Shown: piece after piece, positions 1 through 6,920 of the stretch
How positions within the stretch are numbered: the first letter of the stretch is position 1
Layout: each line of letters starts with the position of its first letter
DNA from: SAR324 cluster bacterium
GTDB taxonomy: Bacteria; SAR324; JACQKK01
Direction: 5' to 3'
NCBI GenBank assembly: GCA_022572825.1
Contig: JACZVE010000065.1
Coordinates: forward strand, 1 to 10,846
DNA: 10,846 nucleotides
Translations under genes and position numbers: made by a program
The notes under the pieces: model-generated
What the model saw: only the letters and a program-made list of their open reading frames with translations
Told to the model about the DNA's origin: nothing
The model's database searches: none

Positions 1-1
1 T

Positions 2-172
2 GCCGCGGGCACGAATCGCTCTCGATATCGCGTCCTTCCAGTGACCATCGATTGGAAGCAGGACCTCCGCCCCGTGCGTCTGTGCGGCATCGCGTGGCCG
101 GGAAAGCACAACCCGGCCGCGTTTGAAACGCGTCATACCGCCAATCATTGGGTCGCACCGATCGGCGAGCAT
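2..172 (-). CDS. Possible N-terminal part of a gene running off the left edge
   Basis: Reading leftward, a frame stays open from a stop near 270 to the window edge. The drawn start is an ATG at 172-170 (MLADRCDP...), giving 57 codons. Other starts are ATG at 148 (MIGGMTRF) and ATG at 136 (MTRFKRGR). The stretch RVVLSRPRDAAQTHGAEVLL followed by PIDGHWKDAISRAIRARG has the mixed hydrophobic/charged texture of real protein and low Ser/Arg bias, unlike the competing frames here. A weak AGGG lies about five bases before the 172 start. I do not recognise the family and see no catalytic motif in so short a piece. If real, the gene diverges from cheR and the DNA between them would hold both promoters. 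The call rests only on frame openness and composition. Confidence 0.33.
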   Translation of the reverse strand, partial: MLADRCDPMIGGMTRFKRGRVVLSRPRDAAQTHGAEVLLPIDGHWKDAISRAIRARG

Positions 173-440
173 GCACCCTGGGCGGAGCAACGCCACCAAC
201 GCGAGGCTGCGTATCCTACCCACCCGCGCTTGTTGGAACCTGCGGGGTGATACACGCGGCGGTCGGGGCTATTATCGCCCCTCGGGAAACCGTGCGACGG
301 AATTCCTCGCGATAGACCCCTGCGAATTGTCGTAGTCAACACACGCAGTCAGATTAACAGGCTGCGCTCGAACGGTGCTGACGCGAAATACGTTCCACAT
401 TCACAGCATTCAATTCCGTCCGCCTTAACCCGCCAATATT
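173..440. other. Intergenic region upstream of cheR
   Basis: No convincing gene is seen. The region holds a small GC-rich hairpin at 265-281 (GGGGC, 7-base AT-rich loop, GCCCC). Its loop carries GATAAT on the minus strand, which resembles a -10 box, but no -35 box lies at proper spacing. No clear sigma-28 type chemotaxis promoter was found ahead of cheR. Short frames on both strands are rich in Arg/Ser/Pro and look like chance frames. Confidence 0.5.
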
Positions 441-1244
441 ATGGAACCTGCCGTCTTCAATAAATTCCGCGATGTGATATTCGAATCCAGCGGAATTTTT
501 CTCACCGAACACAAGGAAGCCCTCGTATCCGCTCGCATCGGCAAACGCATGCGGGTCTTGAATATCACTGACTATGGACACTATCTGCAGCAGGTGATGT
601 CCGACGAGACGGGCGGCGAACTGCGCGAACTGGTCAACGCCATTTCCACCAACGTCACCCATTTTTTCCGGGAAAATCAGCATTTCGACTTTTTGAGCGG
701 CGTGTTGCGGCAGTGGTCGCAGAACGGGTCGCGGCAGGTCCGCATCTGGTGTGCCGCCTGCGCCTCGGGCGAGGAACCCTACACGATCGCGATGACGGCC
801 CTGGAAAGCCTGCCCGGTACGGTGCAACCGCGCCTCATCGCTTCGGACATTTCCACCAAAGTATTGCAGATCGCCAAATTTGGGGTCTACAAGGACAGCG
901 ATGTGCAGAACATCAGCAAGGTGCTGTTGCGCCGGTATTTCCAGAAAGGTGTTGGGCGGGCGGCCGATCTGTACCGGATCAAACAAGAGGTACGCGACCT
1001 GGTGAGCTTTAATCAAATCAACTTGTCCACGCCGCCTTATCCTGTCAAAGGTGACCTGGACATGATTTTCTGCCGCAACGTGATGATCTATTTCAATCAA
1101 GAGCTCCGCAGGCGCTTGGTTGAGCACTTCGAGCGGCTGTTGAAGGCGGGAGGCTATCTCTTCGTAGGTCTGGCGGAGAGCTTGTCGGGCGCCCACAGGA
1201 ACCTGGCGACAGTCGAACCGTCCGTATACCAAAAGATCAATTAG
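441..1244 (+). CDS. cheR: CheR-type chemotaxis protein methyltransferase
   Basis: SAM-dependent methyltransferase that methylates glutamates on chemoreceptor cytoplasmic domains, raising receptor activity during adaptation. At 267 aa it has normal CheR length. The N-terminal helical subdomain (residues about 1-75) ends in STNVTHFFRE, the family hallmark near the active site. The SAM-binding Rossmann domain follows: WCAACASGEEPYTIAM (the glycine-rich loop in CheR form), ASDIS, and IFCRNVMIYF near residue 210. There is no C-terminal TPR extension, so this is the simple form. ATG 441 is the first possible start because an in-frame TAA lies 12 bases upstream, and the N-terminal helices begin directly after it. 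There is no clear Shine-Dalgarno sequence. cheB follows after 94 bases, so the two are probably co-transcribed. No receptor, cheA or cheW gene is in the window. Confidence 0.96.
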   Translation: MEPAVFNKFRDVIFESSGIFLTEHKEALVSARIGKRMRVLNITDYGHYLQQVMSDETGGELRELVNAISTNVTHFFRENQHFDFLSGVLRQWSQNGSRQVRIWCAACASGEEPYTIAMTALESLPGTVQPRLIASDISTKVLQIAKFGVYKDSDVQNISKVLLRRYFQKGVGRAADLYRIKQEVRDLVSFNQINLSTPPYPVKGDLDMIFCRNVMIYFNQELRRRLVEHFERLLKAGGYLFVGLAESLSGAHRNLATVEPSVYQKIN

Positions 1245-1338
1245 TGCGTGCCCCGAGGATGCGAAGCGCCGCGGTCGATACACGCCAGTGGCGTCGTAAA
1301 GTCAAATATACCTCTAATCTTAGCTGGGTGGATGCCCA

Positions 1339-2499
1339 ATGAGCACCCGAGTATTGATCGTGGATGATTCCGAACTGGTACGCCGCGTACTCAAGCAGAT
1401 GCTGGACAGGGACCCGGACATCAAGGTCATTGGCACTGCCGAGGACCCTTTGGAGGCCAGCGAGAAGATCGAATCCCTGGAACCCGACGTCCTGACCCTG
1501 GACCTGGAAATGCCGAAGATGGACGGGCTCACTTTTCTCCGCAGCCTGATGCGGCACCACCCCATGCCGGTGGTAATCGTCTCCGCCTACACCAAGAAGG
1601 GGAGCCGGCTGGCCATGGAGGCCTTGGAAAGCGGTGCCGTGGACATCGTACCCAAACCAGGGATGGCCTACAGCATCGGCGAAATGTCCAGCGAACTGGC
1701 GGCAAAGATCAAGGCGGCTTCAGCGGCAAGATTGCGACACCACGCAACGGAGGGGCATGCCCCTCCGATTAACCGGCGCGACCACACCTTTGCGCCCCAA
1801 CCCACCGCTGCCGCCGGGCAGGCCCATGGCGTTCGCCACCGGATGCCGGCGGCGAGGGTGGGCGCCAGTGGCGGGGCAGACAGCGGTGCGCCAATGCAAG
1901 TACTGGCGCGCCTGCAAGGGACGCTGCCGGCCAACCGCCTCATCGCCATCGGCAGCTCCACCGGGGGCACGCAGGCGCTGCAATACATCCTGAGCCGGCT
2001 GCCCGACAACATGCCTCCGATTCTCATCGTCCAGCACATGCCAGAAGGATTTACCAAGACCTTTGCGGATCGCCTGAACATGTTGTCCGCCCTCGAGGTG
2101 AAGGAAGCCGAGCACGAAGATGTGCTGGCACAGGGTCGCGCACTGGTGGCGCCCGGTTCGAAACACATGATCCTGCGCCGTACCGGCGCGCGCTACTGGA
2201 CGGAAATCACCGACGGTCCGAAAGTGTGCCGCCAGAAACCGTCCGTCGAAGTGCTGTTCCAATCCGTGGCCAAAGCCACCGGCAAATGGGCAGTGGGCGC
2301 GATTTTGACAGGCATGGGCGCGGACGGGGCACAAGGCATGTTGTCCATGAAGCAGCAGGGCGCCGCTACCATTGCCGAGAATGAGGATAGCTGTGTCGTG
2401 TTCGGGATGCCCAAGGAAGCGATCAAGCTGGGTGGCGTCGATCATGTGGCTCACCTGCACCGCATCCCGGAGCTGCTGCACAAATTAGCGCAGGGCTGA
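1339..2499 (+). CDS. cheB: CheB protein-glutamate methylesterase/glutaminase
   Basis: Removes the receptor methyl groups added by CheR and deamidates receptor glutamines; it is activated by phosphorylation, normally by CheA. Residues 1-122 form the receiver domain: acidic pair DD 9-10, phospho-acceptor Asp55 in LTLDLEMP, Thr/Ser switch near VSAYT 81-85, and Lys106 in PKPG. Residues about 197-383 form the methylesterase domain. By alignment with E. coli Ser164/His190/Asp286 the triad is Ser207 (IGSSTGG), His233 (QHMPEGF) and Asp329 (GMGADGA). The connecting segment, about residues 125-195, is long, His/Arg/Ala-rich and of low complexity; a 20-bp palindrome lies in it. GGGTGG about eight bases before ATG supports the start. 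It is downstream of cheR in the same orientation. Confidence 0.97.
   Translation: MSTRVLIVDDSELVRRVLKQMLDRDPDIKVIGTAEDPLEASEKIESLEPDVLTLDLEMPKMDGLTFLRSLMRHHPMPVVIVSAYTKKGSRLAMEALESGAVDIVPKPGMAYSIGEMSSELAAKIKAASAARLRHHATEGHAPPINRRDHTFAPQPTAAAGQAHGVRHRMPAARVGASGGADSGAPMQVLARLQGTLPANRLIAIGSSTGGTQALQYILSRLPDNMPPILIVQHMPEGFTKTFADRLNMLSALEVKEAEHEDVLAQGRALVAPGSKHMILRRTGARYWTEITDGPKVCRQKPSVEVLFQSVAKATGKWAVGAILTGMGADGAQGMLSMKQQGAATIAENEDSCVVFGMPKEAIKLGGVDHVAHLHRIPELLHKLAQG
1748..1767. repeat. Perfect 20-bp palindrome inside the cheB linker
   Basis: The left arm CGGAGGGGCA and right arm TGCCCCTCCG are exact reverse complements, centred between 1757 and 1758. As RNA it can fold to an 8-bp stem with a CATG loop. 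It encodes roughly residues 137-143 of CheB, in the low-complexity segment between the receiver and catalytic domains, where inserted DNA would be tolerated. Confidence 0.85.
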
Positions 2500-3001
2500 A
2501 TCCCACGGCCGCCAACATTGCCGCAAAGCATGTTCCTCGTCCTCGCACCCCTCCTCATCGGCTGGCTCGACATACCCCGATCAATCCGAAGCCAGAGTTG
2601 CTCAGTGACGGCGCGCGCATTCGACCGGCCAATGAGGGCGGCATTGCAGGCGCCGCAGGGGCGGGTATTTGGCGCGAACCAGCACCGATGCGCAAAGCCG
2701 GCCAGGGATCGCGCGCCATTGTTATTTCGAGGATACTGAGATAGGCCAATTGACATAGTCCGTGGCGGGCCCAAGCGGCGGTATGCCGCATTCGTGAAAA
2801 GGACGAAATGGCAGCCAATGCGATAACATCAACAACAAGCAGAGCGCGGCGAACCTGGCATGCGCGCGTGGATAATCCCTCGATCGCGTTCTCACGGTCG
2901 ATGCGTTCGCTGCCGCGTTGCCGACTGCGAGAGCGGCAACTATCGAATACCGCGCAAGGGTGCGGCGACCTCATGCGGGCCAAGCTGCCGGGTGGTGAGC
3001 A
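2500..3001. other. 502-bp region between cheB and the protease gene
   Basis: No recognised gene, RNA or repeat was found. One short frame deserves mention: 2808-3008 on + (66 aa, begins MAANAITSTT). AAAAGGA lies five bases before its ATG, and it overlaps the protease start by seven bases (GAGCAATGTTGA). Its Arg/Ser-rich make-up resembles a chance frame in GC-rich DNA, yet the ribosome site and end-to-start overlap would suit a leader peptide. A TTGACA at 2750-2755 has no acceptable -10 box 16-19 bases on. No hairpin with a T-run ends cheB. Confidence 0.4.
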
Positions 3002-4510
3002 ATGTTGATAATCGCGCCAATTCGTGGGGCTAGCAATTATGTATCGCTGCTGAGGGCCCTGTCCGCCGTCTGGGTGACTGCGTTGGCCATTGGGCCAGCC
3101 GTTGCCGAGGCGGCTTTCGAGGACGACCGCGTCGAGCGGGCGATCGTGTCCATACAGGTCACCCAGCAGCGCTCCGATTGGTATTCCCCCTGGCAGCGCA
3201 CGCGCCCCACGCAGACTTCCGGGTCGGGTTTTCTGATCGGACCCCGCCGAATAATGACCAATGCACATGTGGTCAGCGATGCGCGGCAAATTATCGTACG
3301 CCGCAACCAGGACTCCCGGCCCTACTTCGCGGAGATCGAGTTCATTGCGCACGACAGCGACCTGGCCACTTTGAAAGTGCCGGATCCTGCCTTCGGGCGC
3401 GGCGTCAAGCCACTGGAAGTGGGCAATCTGCCCTCGCTGCGCAGCCGCGTGCGCACGTACGGATACCCGGCGGGCGGGGAGAAAATCTCCCGCACGGAGG
3501 GCGTCGTCTCCCGCATCCAGTTCATCACCTACCTGCATTCCGGAGCGGACAGCCATCTGGGGATTCAGACCGACTCCGCGATCAACCCGGGAAACAGCGG
3601 CGGCCCGGTGATTCAGGAGGGCCAGGTGATCGGGGTGGCGTTTCAGACCAATGTGCGCCTCAACGACGTGGGCTACTTCATCCCCGCACCGGTCATCCGA
3701 CGTTTCCTTAACGATATCAGTGACGGAGGCTATGACGGCTACGGAGATTTGGGCATTGTCATCAGCAATCTGATCAATCCCAGCTACAGAAAGTTTCTTG
3801 GCCTGCACAAGGACATGATGGGCGTTGTCGTGGATCGCATCCTGCCAGGTGCTTCCGCCGACGGCTTCGTTTTCAAAAACGATGTGATCACGGCCATCGA
3901 TGACGTTCCCATCATGACCGACGGAACGATCGACTATTACGGGTACTCGCTGAACTTCGAGCAAATCGCTGAGGAAAAGCAGATTGGAGAGTTGGTGAAG
4001 CTGACGCTGTGGCGGGACGGCAAGCTGATCGATGTCCGTTTCCCCTTGCGCGCGTTTGAAGAAGCGGATCGCATGCGTTCCCAATTCGACACCTTCCCCC
4101 GCTATTTCGTCTTCGCAGGACTGGTATTTATGGAGTTGAACCGGGAGTATCTGAAAAGCTTTGGAAATTACTGGGAGAATGCGGATAAGCATTTGCTGTA
4201 TGCACACTTCTTCTCCTTCATGGAATCCGAGAAGGGTTTTGAAGATCACGTAATCCTCGCCAGGATACTTCCGCATGGCATCAACAGCGCCTATGCCGGA
4301 ATGGTCAACTATATAGTGAACACGCTCAACGGCGTACCCATCCGCAAGCTGGAAGACCTGGAGCTGGGCCTGCGCTCTTCGCAAGGCGCGTTCCATCGTT
4401 TTGAGCTGTCTCCGGGCGAACTTGTGCTCGTGCTCGATAAGGAGAAAGCCGCCAAAGCCCACCCGGAAATTCTGACCGCCTACGGCATCGATAAGGACCG
4501 GAGGCTGTAG
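3002..4510 (+). CDS. Exported Deg/HtrA-type serine protease with two PDZ-like domains
   Basis: Probable periplasmic or membrane-tethered serine endopeptidase of the S1C (Deg/HtrA) class, 502 aa. Residues 1-37 resemble a Sec signal peptide or anchor (core ALSAVWVTALAIGPAVAEA). The trypsin-like domain spans about 45-240 with a complete triad: His89 (MTNAHVV), Asp120 (HDSDLATLKV) and Ser199 (NPGNSGGPV). A PDZ domain covers about 250-350 (GVVVDRILPGASADG, then NDVITAIDDVPI). A further PDZ-like module begins at PRYFVFAGLVFMELNREYL (366-384) and runs to about 480. This second module resembles the extra PDZ of plant/algal Deg9-like proteases rather than E. coli DegP. GGTGAG lies just before ATG 3002. 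The stop TAG shares its last base with the GTG of the next gene, so translation is probably coupled. Substrate unknown. Confidence 0.9.
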   Translation: MLIIAPIRGASNYVSLLRALSAVWVTALAIGPAVAEAAFEDDRVERAIVSIQVTQQRSDWYSPWQRTRPTQTSGSGFLIGPRRIMTNAHVVSDARQIIVRRNQDSRPYFAEIEFIAHDSDLATLKVPDPAFGRGVKPLEVGNLPSLRSRVRTYGYPAGGEKISRTEGVVSRIQFITYLHSGADSHLGIQTDSAINPGNSGGPVIQEGQVIGVAFQTNVRLNDVGYFIPAPVIRRFLNDISDGGYDGYGDLGIVISNLINPSYRKFLGLHKDMMGVVVDRILPGASADGFVFKNDVITAIDDVPIMTDGTIDYYGYSLNFEQIAEEKQIGELVKLTLWRDGKLIDVRFPLRAFEEADRMRSQFDTFPRYFVFAGLVFMELNREYLKSFGNYWENADKHLLYAHFFSFMESEKGFEDHVILARILPHGINSAYAGMVNYIVNTLNGVPIRKLEDLELGLRSSQGAFHRFELSPGELVLVLDKEKAAKAHPEILTAYGIDKDRRL

Positions 4511-5967
4511 TGAACCCTGCCGCCCGGTTGTGCGTTGCCCTGCTCGCCGCCTCCGTCATCTGCGCATGGCCAGCGTTGGGCCAGGATCAACCTGAGCCCT
4601 CCGGAATCGTCAGCCTCACCGTCACAAGCCAACCCTACGATCCCCTGCTGCCCTGGAACAAGATCGCCGAGCAAACGCTGCGCGGCAATGCGGTGGTAGT
4701 GAAGGGCCGGAAGCTGATAACCACGGCCGATCTGGTCAAGAATGCCAATTTGCTCGAGGTGCGAAAGTTCGGGCGTTATCCCGATTTTCCAGCCCGCGCG
4801 GTGCTGGTGGATTACGACCTGAATCTGGCCTTGCTGGAAGTGACGGATCCTCGCTTCTGGAGCGATCTGCGGCCACTGCCTTTGGCAGACAGACCCGTGC
4901 TTTTGGGCCGATTCACCATCAACCGATGGCGAGCCAATGGCCGATTCGAGGAGGGAACGGGGGAGGTCGTGGACTATTTGGTATCCAACTCACCCTATGG
5001 ACTGATGGAATACCCCATCTTGCGAGGCACAACCGCCATGACAGGCCTGGGGTGGGCGGAAGTGCTGACCTCGCAAGGGAACCTCATTGGCCTGATCTCC
5101 AGTCACGCCAAAGGGCAAATCGAGGCCATCAACAGCGATTTGCTCCAGTTACTGCTACTCGCCGCCAGCTCACCACAATACACGGGCTTCGCGCACCGAG
5201 GTTTCGCCTGGCAGCGGCTGAATCAGACCCATCTGCGTGAATTCTTCGAGCTGGACAACAGCGCCACGGGCGTGTTGATACGGCACGTTTTTCCGGGAGG
5301 TACGGGCTCGCTGGAGCTGCGGCCGTTGGACATTCTCCACACCATTGATGGGTATGACATCGACCCGGAAGGACGCATTGAACATCCCACCTATGGGCCA
5401 TTACTGTTTACGATGGCGATCAACCAGTCCCTGGCTCCCCGCATTCCGGTCGTGTTGCAACGAAACGGACAGAAGATGCGCCTGTCACTGCGCCGCAGCC
5501 GATTCGCCGCCGATGATTACCGAATTCCCCCTCCCCTATTCGATCGGCCGGTGGATTACGAGGTGTTTGCCGGGCTTGTCCTACAGGAGCTTACCGTGGG
5601 TTATCTGCGGGCATGGGGAAACGACTGGCGTAACAAAGCCCCCGCCCGCCTCGTCATAGAATATACGCTCAACCGCCTGCGCAAATCGGAGAGCGCAGCG
5701 GAAAAGGTCGTCATCATCAGCCGCGTACTGCGCGATCCGTCCAATCTCGGCTACGAGGATGTCGCAAATGCCATCGTCAGGGAGACAAACGGACACGCGA
5801 TCGCCTCGCTGTCGGATTTTCGCAAAGCCATCCGCTCGCCGATTGATGGCTATCACCAGATTGATCTTATGCCGGGACAGGGGCGCGAGCGCCTTATATT
5901 CGAGGATGCCAAGCTGGCCGCCAACAACGCTCGCGTTCGTCAGCGTTACGGCATTCCGGAAAAATAA
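4510..5967 (+). CDS. Exported trypsin/PDZ pseudoprotease, paralogue of the upstream protease
   Basis: 485 aa, GTG start overlapping the previous stop (TAGTG). Residues 1-24 form a clear signal peptide (LCVALLAASVICAWPALG, then QDQ). The fold follows the upstream protease end to end: degenerate trypsin-like region about 30-220, PDZ about 225-330, and the same C-terminal module starting YEVFAGLVLQELTVGYLRAW (350-369). The three catalytic positions are changed by motif alignment. TTADLV replaces TNAHVV (His to Asp74), DYDLNLALLEV replaces HDSDLATLKV (Asp to Asn105), and TTAMTGLGW replaces NPGNSGGPV (Ser to Thr178, oxyanion GNSGG lost). Proteolysis is therefore unlikely. An adaptor, inhibitor, chaperone or hetero-oligomer partner for the active protease is the simplest reading. 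The reading frame is intact with no decay, so it is maintained and not a dead gene. Confidence 0.88.
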   Translation: MNPAARLCVALLAASVICAWPALGQDQPEPSGIVSLTVTSQPYDPLLPWNKIAEQTLRGNAVVVKGRKLITTADLVKNANLLEVRKFGRYPDFPARAVLVDYDLNLALLEVTDPRFWSDLRPLPLADRPVLLGRFTINRWRANGRFEEGTGEVVDYLVSNSPYGLMEYPILRGTTAMTGLGWAEVLTSQGNLIGLISSHAKGQIEAINSDLLQLLLLAASSPQYTGFAHRGFAWQRLNQTHLREFFELDNSATGVLIRHVFPGGTGSLELRPLDILHTIDGYDIDPEGRIEHPTYGPLLFTMAINQSLAPRIPVVLQRNGQKMRLSLRRSRFAADDYRIPPPLFDRPVDYEVFAGLVLQELTVGYLRAWGNDWRNKAPARLVIEYTLNRLRKSESAAEKVVIISRVLRDPSNLGYEDVANAIVRETNGHAIASLSDFRKAIRSPIDGYHQIDLMPGQGRERLIFEDAKLAANNARVRQRYGIPEK

Positions 5968-6269
5968 ATCGGACACGCGTTGAAGCACTACATTGCCAAT
6001 CGGCTGCCCCGAAATTCAACGCCTCCGCACGATCCTGACAAGCCCCTCGCACCGCGGCGTCTGGTGCGGCGGATTGATCGCCATTGCCTGAGATTGTAGA
6101 ATGGAAGGAGGCGCATCGCGGACAAACCAACCGTCCTGCATACGATGCTGCAAGGTCGCGCGGCCAAGCCGATTTGAACGCCCCCGGGTTTGAGGTCTCT
6201 AAGACAATGGAGGCAAGCCTGGGGTACATGGCATTACCGGCCCGCGGATATTGACCACGAAGGTGCATC
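5968..6269. other. Intergenic region carrying the sigma-factor promoter
   Basis: Contains the promoter described at 6074-6102 and, just before it, a small inverted repeat at 6048-6068 (CGCACC, 9-base loop, GGTGCG) without a T-run. GGAAGGAGG at 6103-6111 looks like a ribosome site but no good start codon follows it. The leader from promoter to sigma-factor start is about 160 bases. A 148-codon minus-strand frame crosses the region but overlaps both flanking genes and looks like chance. Confidence 0.5.
6074..6102 (+). promoter_or_regulatory. Sigma-70-like promoter for the ECF sigma/anti-sigma operon
   Basis: TTGATC (6074-6079; 4 of 6 to TTGACA), spacer of 17 bases, TAGAAT (6097-6102; 5 of 6 to TATAAT). 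It reads toward the sigma-factor gene, leaving a long leader. It is not an ECF-type promoter (no GGAAC box seen), so autoregulation by the encoded sigma factor is not evident here. Confidence 0.5.
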
Positions 6270-6920
6270 TTGAAACAAAAGGAAAGTAGGGCTACTGAGG
6301 CCGTAGATTGGTGTAGCCTCGACGACGATATATTGATCAAAGCTCACTTGAAGGGAGATCCCAAGGCCTTCGAGGTGCTGTTCAAGAAATATCGCGAGCA
6401 AGTCGCCCGCCTGGTCTATTCCATCGTCAAGCACGAGGCCCTGGTTCAGGACATCGTTCAGGAGGTGTTCCTGCTGGTGTTCCGACATCTGAGCAAATTC
6501 AGGCAGCACGCGGCATTCAAGACTTGGATCTACCGCATCACCGTCAATGAGTCCCTCCGTCAACTGGAACGGGCGCGGCGCTGGCAGCCGCTGCCCGACG
6601 GCGACGCGGAGCGTTCCAAGATCCCGTCCACACTGATTGTTTTCGAAAACGGAGAGTCCCCGGAACGGGTTTTGATTGACGGTGAACAGAAGGCATTGGT
6701 GCATGATGCACTCAACTCGATTCGGCCGCATCACCGGACGATCTTGGTTTTATACTATCTGGAGGATCTCTCGGTGCAGGAAATCGCGGAGGTGCTCGAG
6801 ATCCCGGAGGGCAGTGTGAAATCGCGGCTATTCTATGCGAGGGACGGTCTGAGAAAAGTGCTTGATCCTGTCCTGGATCGCAAACCAGCAGCCGATGCGA
6901 AAGGTGTCCATGCCCTGTGA
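6270..6920 (+). CDS. ECF-family RNA polymerase sigma factor
   Basis: Alternative sigma factor, 216 aa, in the RpoE/ECF size range. Sigma region 2 spans about 31-100, with DIVQEVFLLVFRHL (61-74; core RNA polymerase contact) and FKTWIYRITVNESL (83-96; -10 recognition and melting). Sigma region 4 spans about 143-198, with helix-turn-helix LSVQEIAEVLEIPEGSVKSR (167-186) for -35 binding. No region 1.1 or 3 is seen. The start is a TTG preceded by GAAGGTG; the frame contains no internal ATG at all, and region 2 starts too early for any later start. The gene overlaps the anti-sigma gene by 11 bases, the usual coupled arrangement. The signal sensed and the regulon are unknown; envelope stress is an inference from the neighbouring Deg pair. 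Confidence 0.93.
   Translation: MKQKESRATEAVDWCSLDDDILIKAHLKGDPKAFEVLFKKYREQVARLVYSIVKHEALVQDIVQEVFLLVFRHLSKFRQHAAFKTWIYRITVNESLRQLERARRWQPLPDGDAERSKIPSTLIVFENGESPERVLIDGEQKALVHDALNSIRPHHRTILVLYYLEDLSVQEIAEVLEIPEGSVKSRLFYARDGLRKVLDPVLDRKPAADAKGVHAL

Noticed and set aside
2750..2755. TTGACA as a promoter for the Deg protease operon
   Set aside because: No hexamer resembling TATAAT lies 16-19 bases downstream.
2555..4462. 635-codon open frame on the minus strand
   Set aside because: Antisense to the Deg protease, whose signal peptide, triad and PDZ motifs are clear. Its His/Gln/Val-rich composition is typical of a mirror frame in GC-rich DNA.
6048..6068. Inverted repeat CGCACC/GGTGCG as terminator of the Deg operon
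   Set aside because: Short stem, large loop and no T-run; it also lies immediately upstream of a good promoter.
5894..6340. 148-codon minus-strand frame spanning the intergenic region before the sigma gene
   Set aside because: It overlaps the ends of two well-supported plus-strand genes and shows no domain or ribosome site.
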